From NCBI RefSeq assembly GCF_900090305.1, contig NZ_LT607751.1:2914001-2978000 (forward strand): a stretch of 64,000 bases of DNA, read 5' to 3'. Below are positions 63,755-64,000 of the stretch, one piece after another. Each line of letters begins with the position of its first letter. Position 1 is the stretch's first letter. The position numbers and the translations under genes were made by a program. The stretch comes from Micromonospora siamensis (lineage in GTDB: Bacteria; Actinomycetota; Actinomycetes; Mycobacteriales; Micromonosporaceae). The notes below the pieces were generated by a model. That model was not told the DNA's origin. It worked only from the letters and a program-made list of their open reading frames with translations, and did not search any database.

Positions 63755-64000
63755 TCACCACCGGTGGTGCACCTGCGGCCGGATCAGCTCGTCGTAGGTG
63801 TTCCGCACGGCGGCGATCTCCTCGGGCGCGAGCGGCGGCTGGTCGGCCGTGGCGGCGTTGCGCCGGGCCTGCTGGGCGTCGCGGGCGCCGGGGATGACCA
63901 CGGTGACCCCGGGCTGGTCGAGCACCCAGCGCAGGGCGAACTGCGCCATCGTGCGGTCGTCGCCGGCCAGCGGAGCCAGCCGGCGTACGGCGGCCAGCCC
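63755..64000 (-). CDS. Aldo/keto reductase, C-terminal part (truncated by window edge)
   Basis: Reading from the right edge, 81 residues of an aldo/keto reductase: MAQFALRWVLDQPGVTVVIPGARDAQQARRNAATADQPPLAPEEI, with the cofactor-binding VVIPGARDAQQARRN segment (Arg and Asn that recognise the 2'-phosphate of NADPH). The catalytic residues lie outside the window. Probably an operon with the small membrane protein gene. Confidence 0.88.
   Translation of the reverse strand, partial: GLAAVRRLAPLAGDDRTMAQFALRWVLDQPGVTVVIPGARDAQQARRNAATADQPPLAPEEIAAVRNTYDELIRPQVHHRW

Noticed and set aside
1-64000. tRNA or rRNA genes, prophage
   Set aside because: No cloverleaf with a GTTCRA-type T loop and no rRNA-like conserved stretch was seen by eye on either strand; the only phage-like term is the chromosomal holin-X family protein.

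Overview
The window looks like chromosomal DNA of a high-GC actinobacterium, most likely a member of the Micromonosporaceae (Micromonospora-like). The evidence is the very GC-rich third codon positions, many GTG starts, F420-, DUF3618-, DUF4235- and DUF1206-type actinobacterial proteins, an exact CebR-type cellulase operator and a large GH9 cellulase. No rRNA, tRNA, CRISPR array or prophage was seen. One intact IS30-family insertion sequence is present. Genus assignment is an inference from gene content, not from a marker gene.

Layout. 1-7.7 kb: partial MFS transporter, serine hydrolase, HAD phosphatase, two acetyltransferases, a small secreted protein, a tandem DivIVA-like protein, the GH9 cellulase with a CebR box, and a PP2C phosphatase. 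7.7-12.5 kb: HrpB helicase with an internal 24-bp minisatellite, the IS30 element lying between the arms of a palindromic intergenic repeat, and a methyltransferase. 12.6-19.2 kb: a SigB/SigF-type sigma factor, acetoacetate decarboxylase-like protein, phospholipase D-like protein, MarR-pirin pair, acetyltransferase and DUF1684. 19.3-38.7 kb: a stress-flavoured region with a GSP17M-like protein, GH15 glucoamylase plus SDR, DUF3072, renalase-like oxidoreductase, CPA1 antiporter, a PAS/GAF/SpoIIE/HATPase phosphatase, a small TM-helix channel-like protein, SRPBCC, DUF2795, BrkB/YihY, ChaB, ALDH, a CrtI-like oxidoreductase and a dolichol-phosphate-mannose-synthase-like GT2.

38.9-46.8 kb: a tightly overlapping heptose operon: a GmhB-like phosphatase fused to a GT9 glycosyltransferase, two further glycosyltransferases, GmhA, bifunctional HldE, a short-chain dehydrogenase and a second GT9, followed by a topoisomerase IB that overlaps the last gene. 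It encodes the steps from sedoheptulose 7-phosphate to nucleotide-activated heptose and several transferases that could use it. 48-54.5 kb: TetR/MFS efflux pair with a clear operator, RecQ, and a methyltransferase/TetR pair. 54.5-64 kb: F420-dependent oxidoreductase, GH3 glycosidase, VC1184-type aminotransferase, lipoprotein, DUF1206, MscS channel, a holin/DUF3618/DUF4235 membrane operon, cold-shock protein and a partial aldo/keto reductase.

The most interesting pattern is regulatory. Several unlinked genes carry promoter-like sequences of the form GTTT (or GNNT)-N14-16-GGGTA(C/T/G), the type used by SigB/SigF general-stress sigma factors. A sigma factor of that family (12.6 kb) and a SpoIIE-type phosphatase with an anti-sigma-kinase-like domain (26.6 kb) lie in the same window. 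In three cases the -10 element sits only 9-10 bases before the start codon, suggesting leaderless or nearly leaderless messages. Other points of interest are the GmhB-GT9 fusion, codon-usage mosaics inside the heptose operon, and the IS30 position inside a hairpin repeat related to another hairpin at 24.4 kb.
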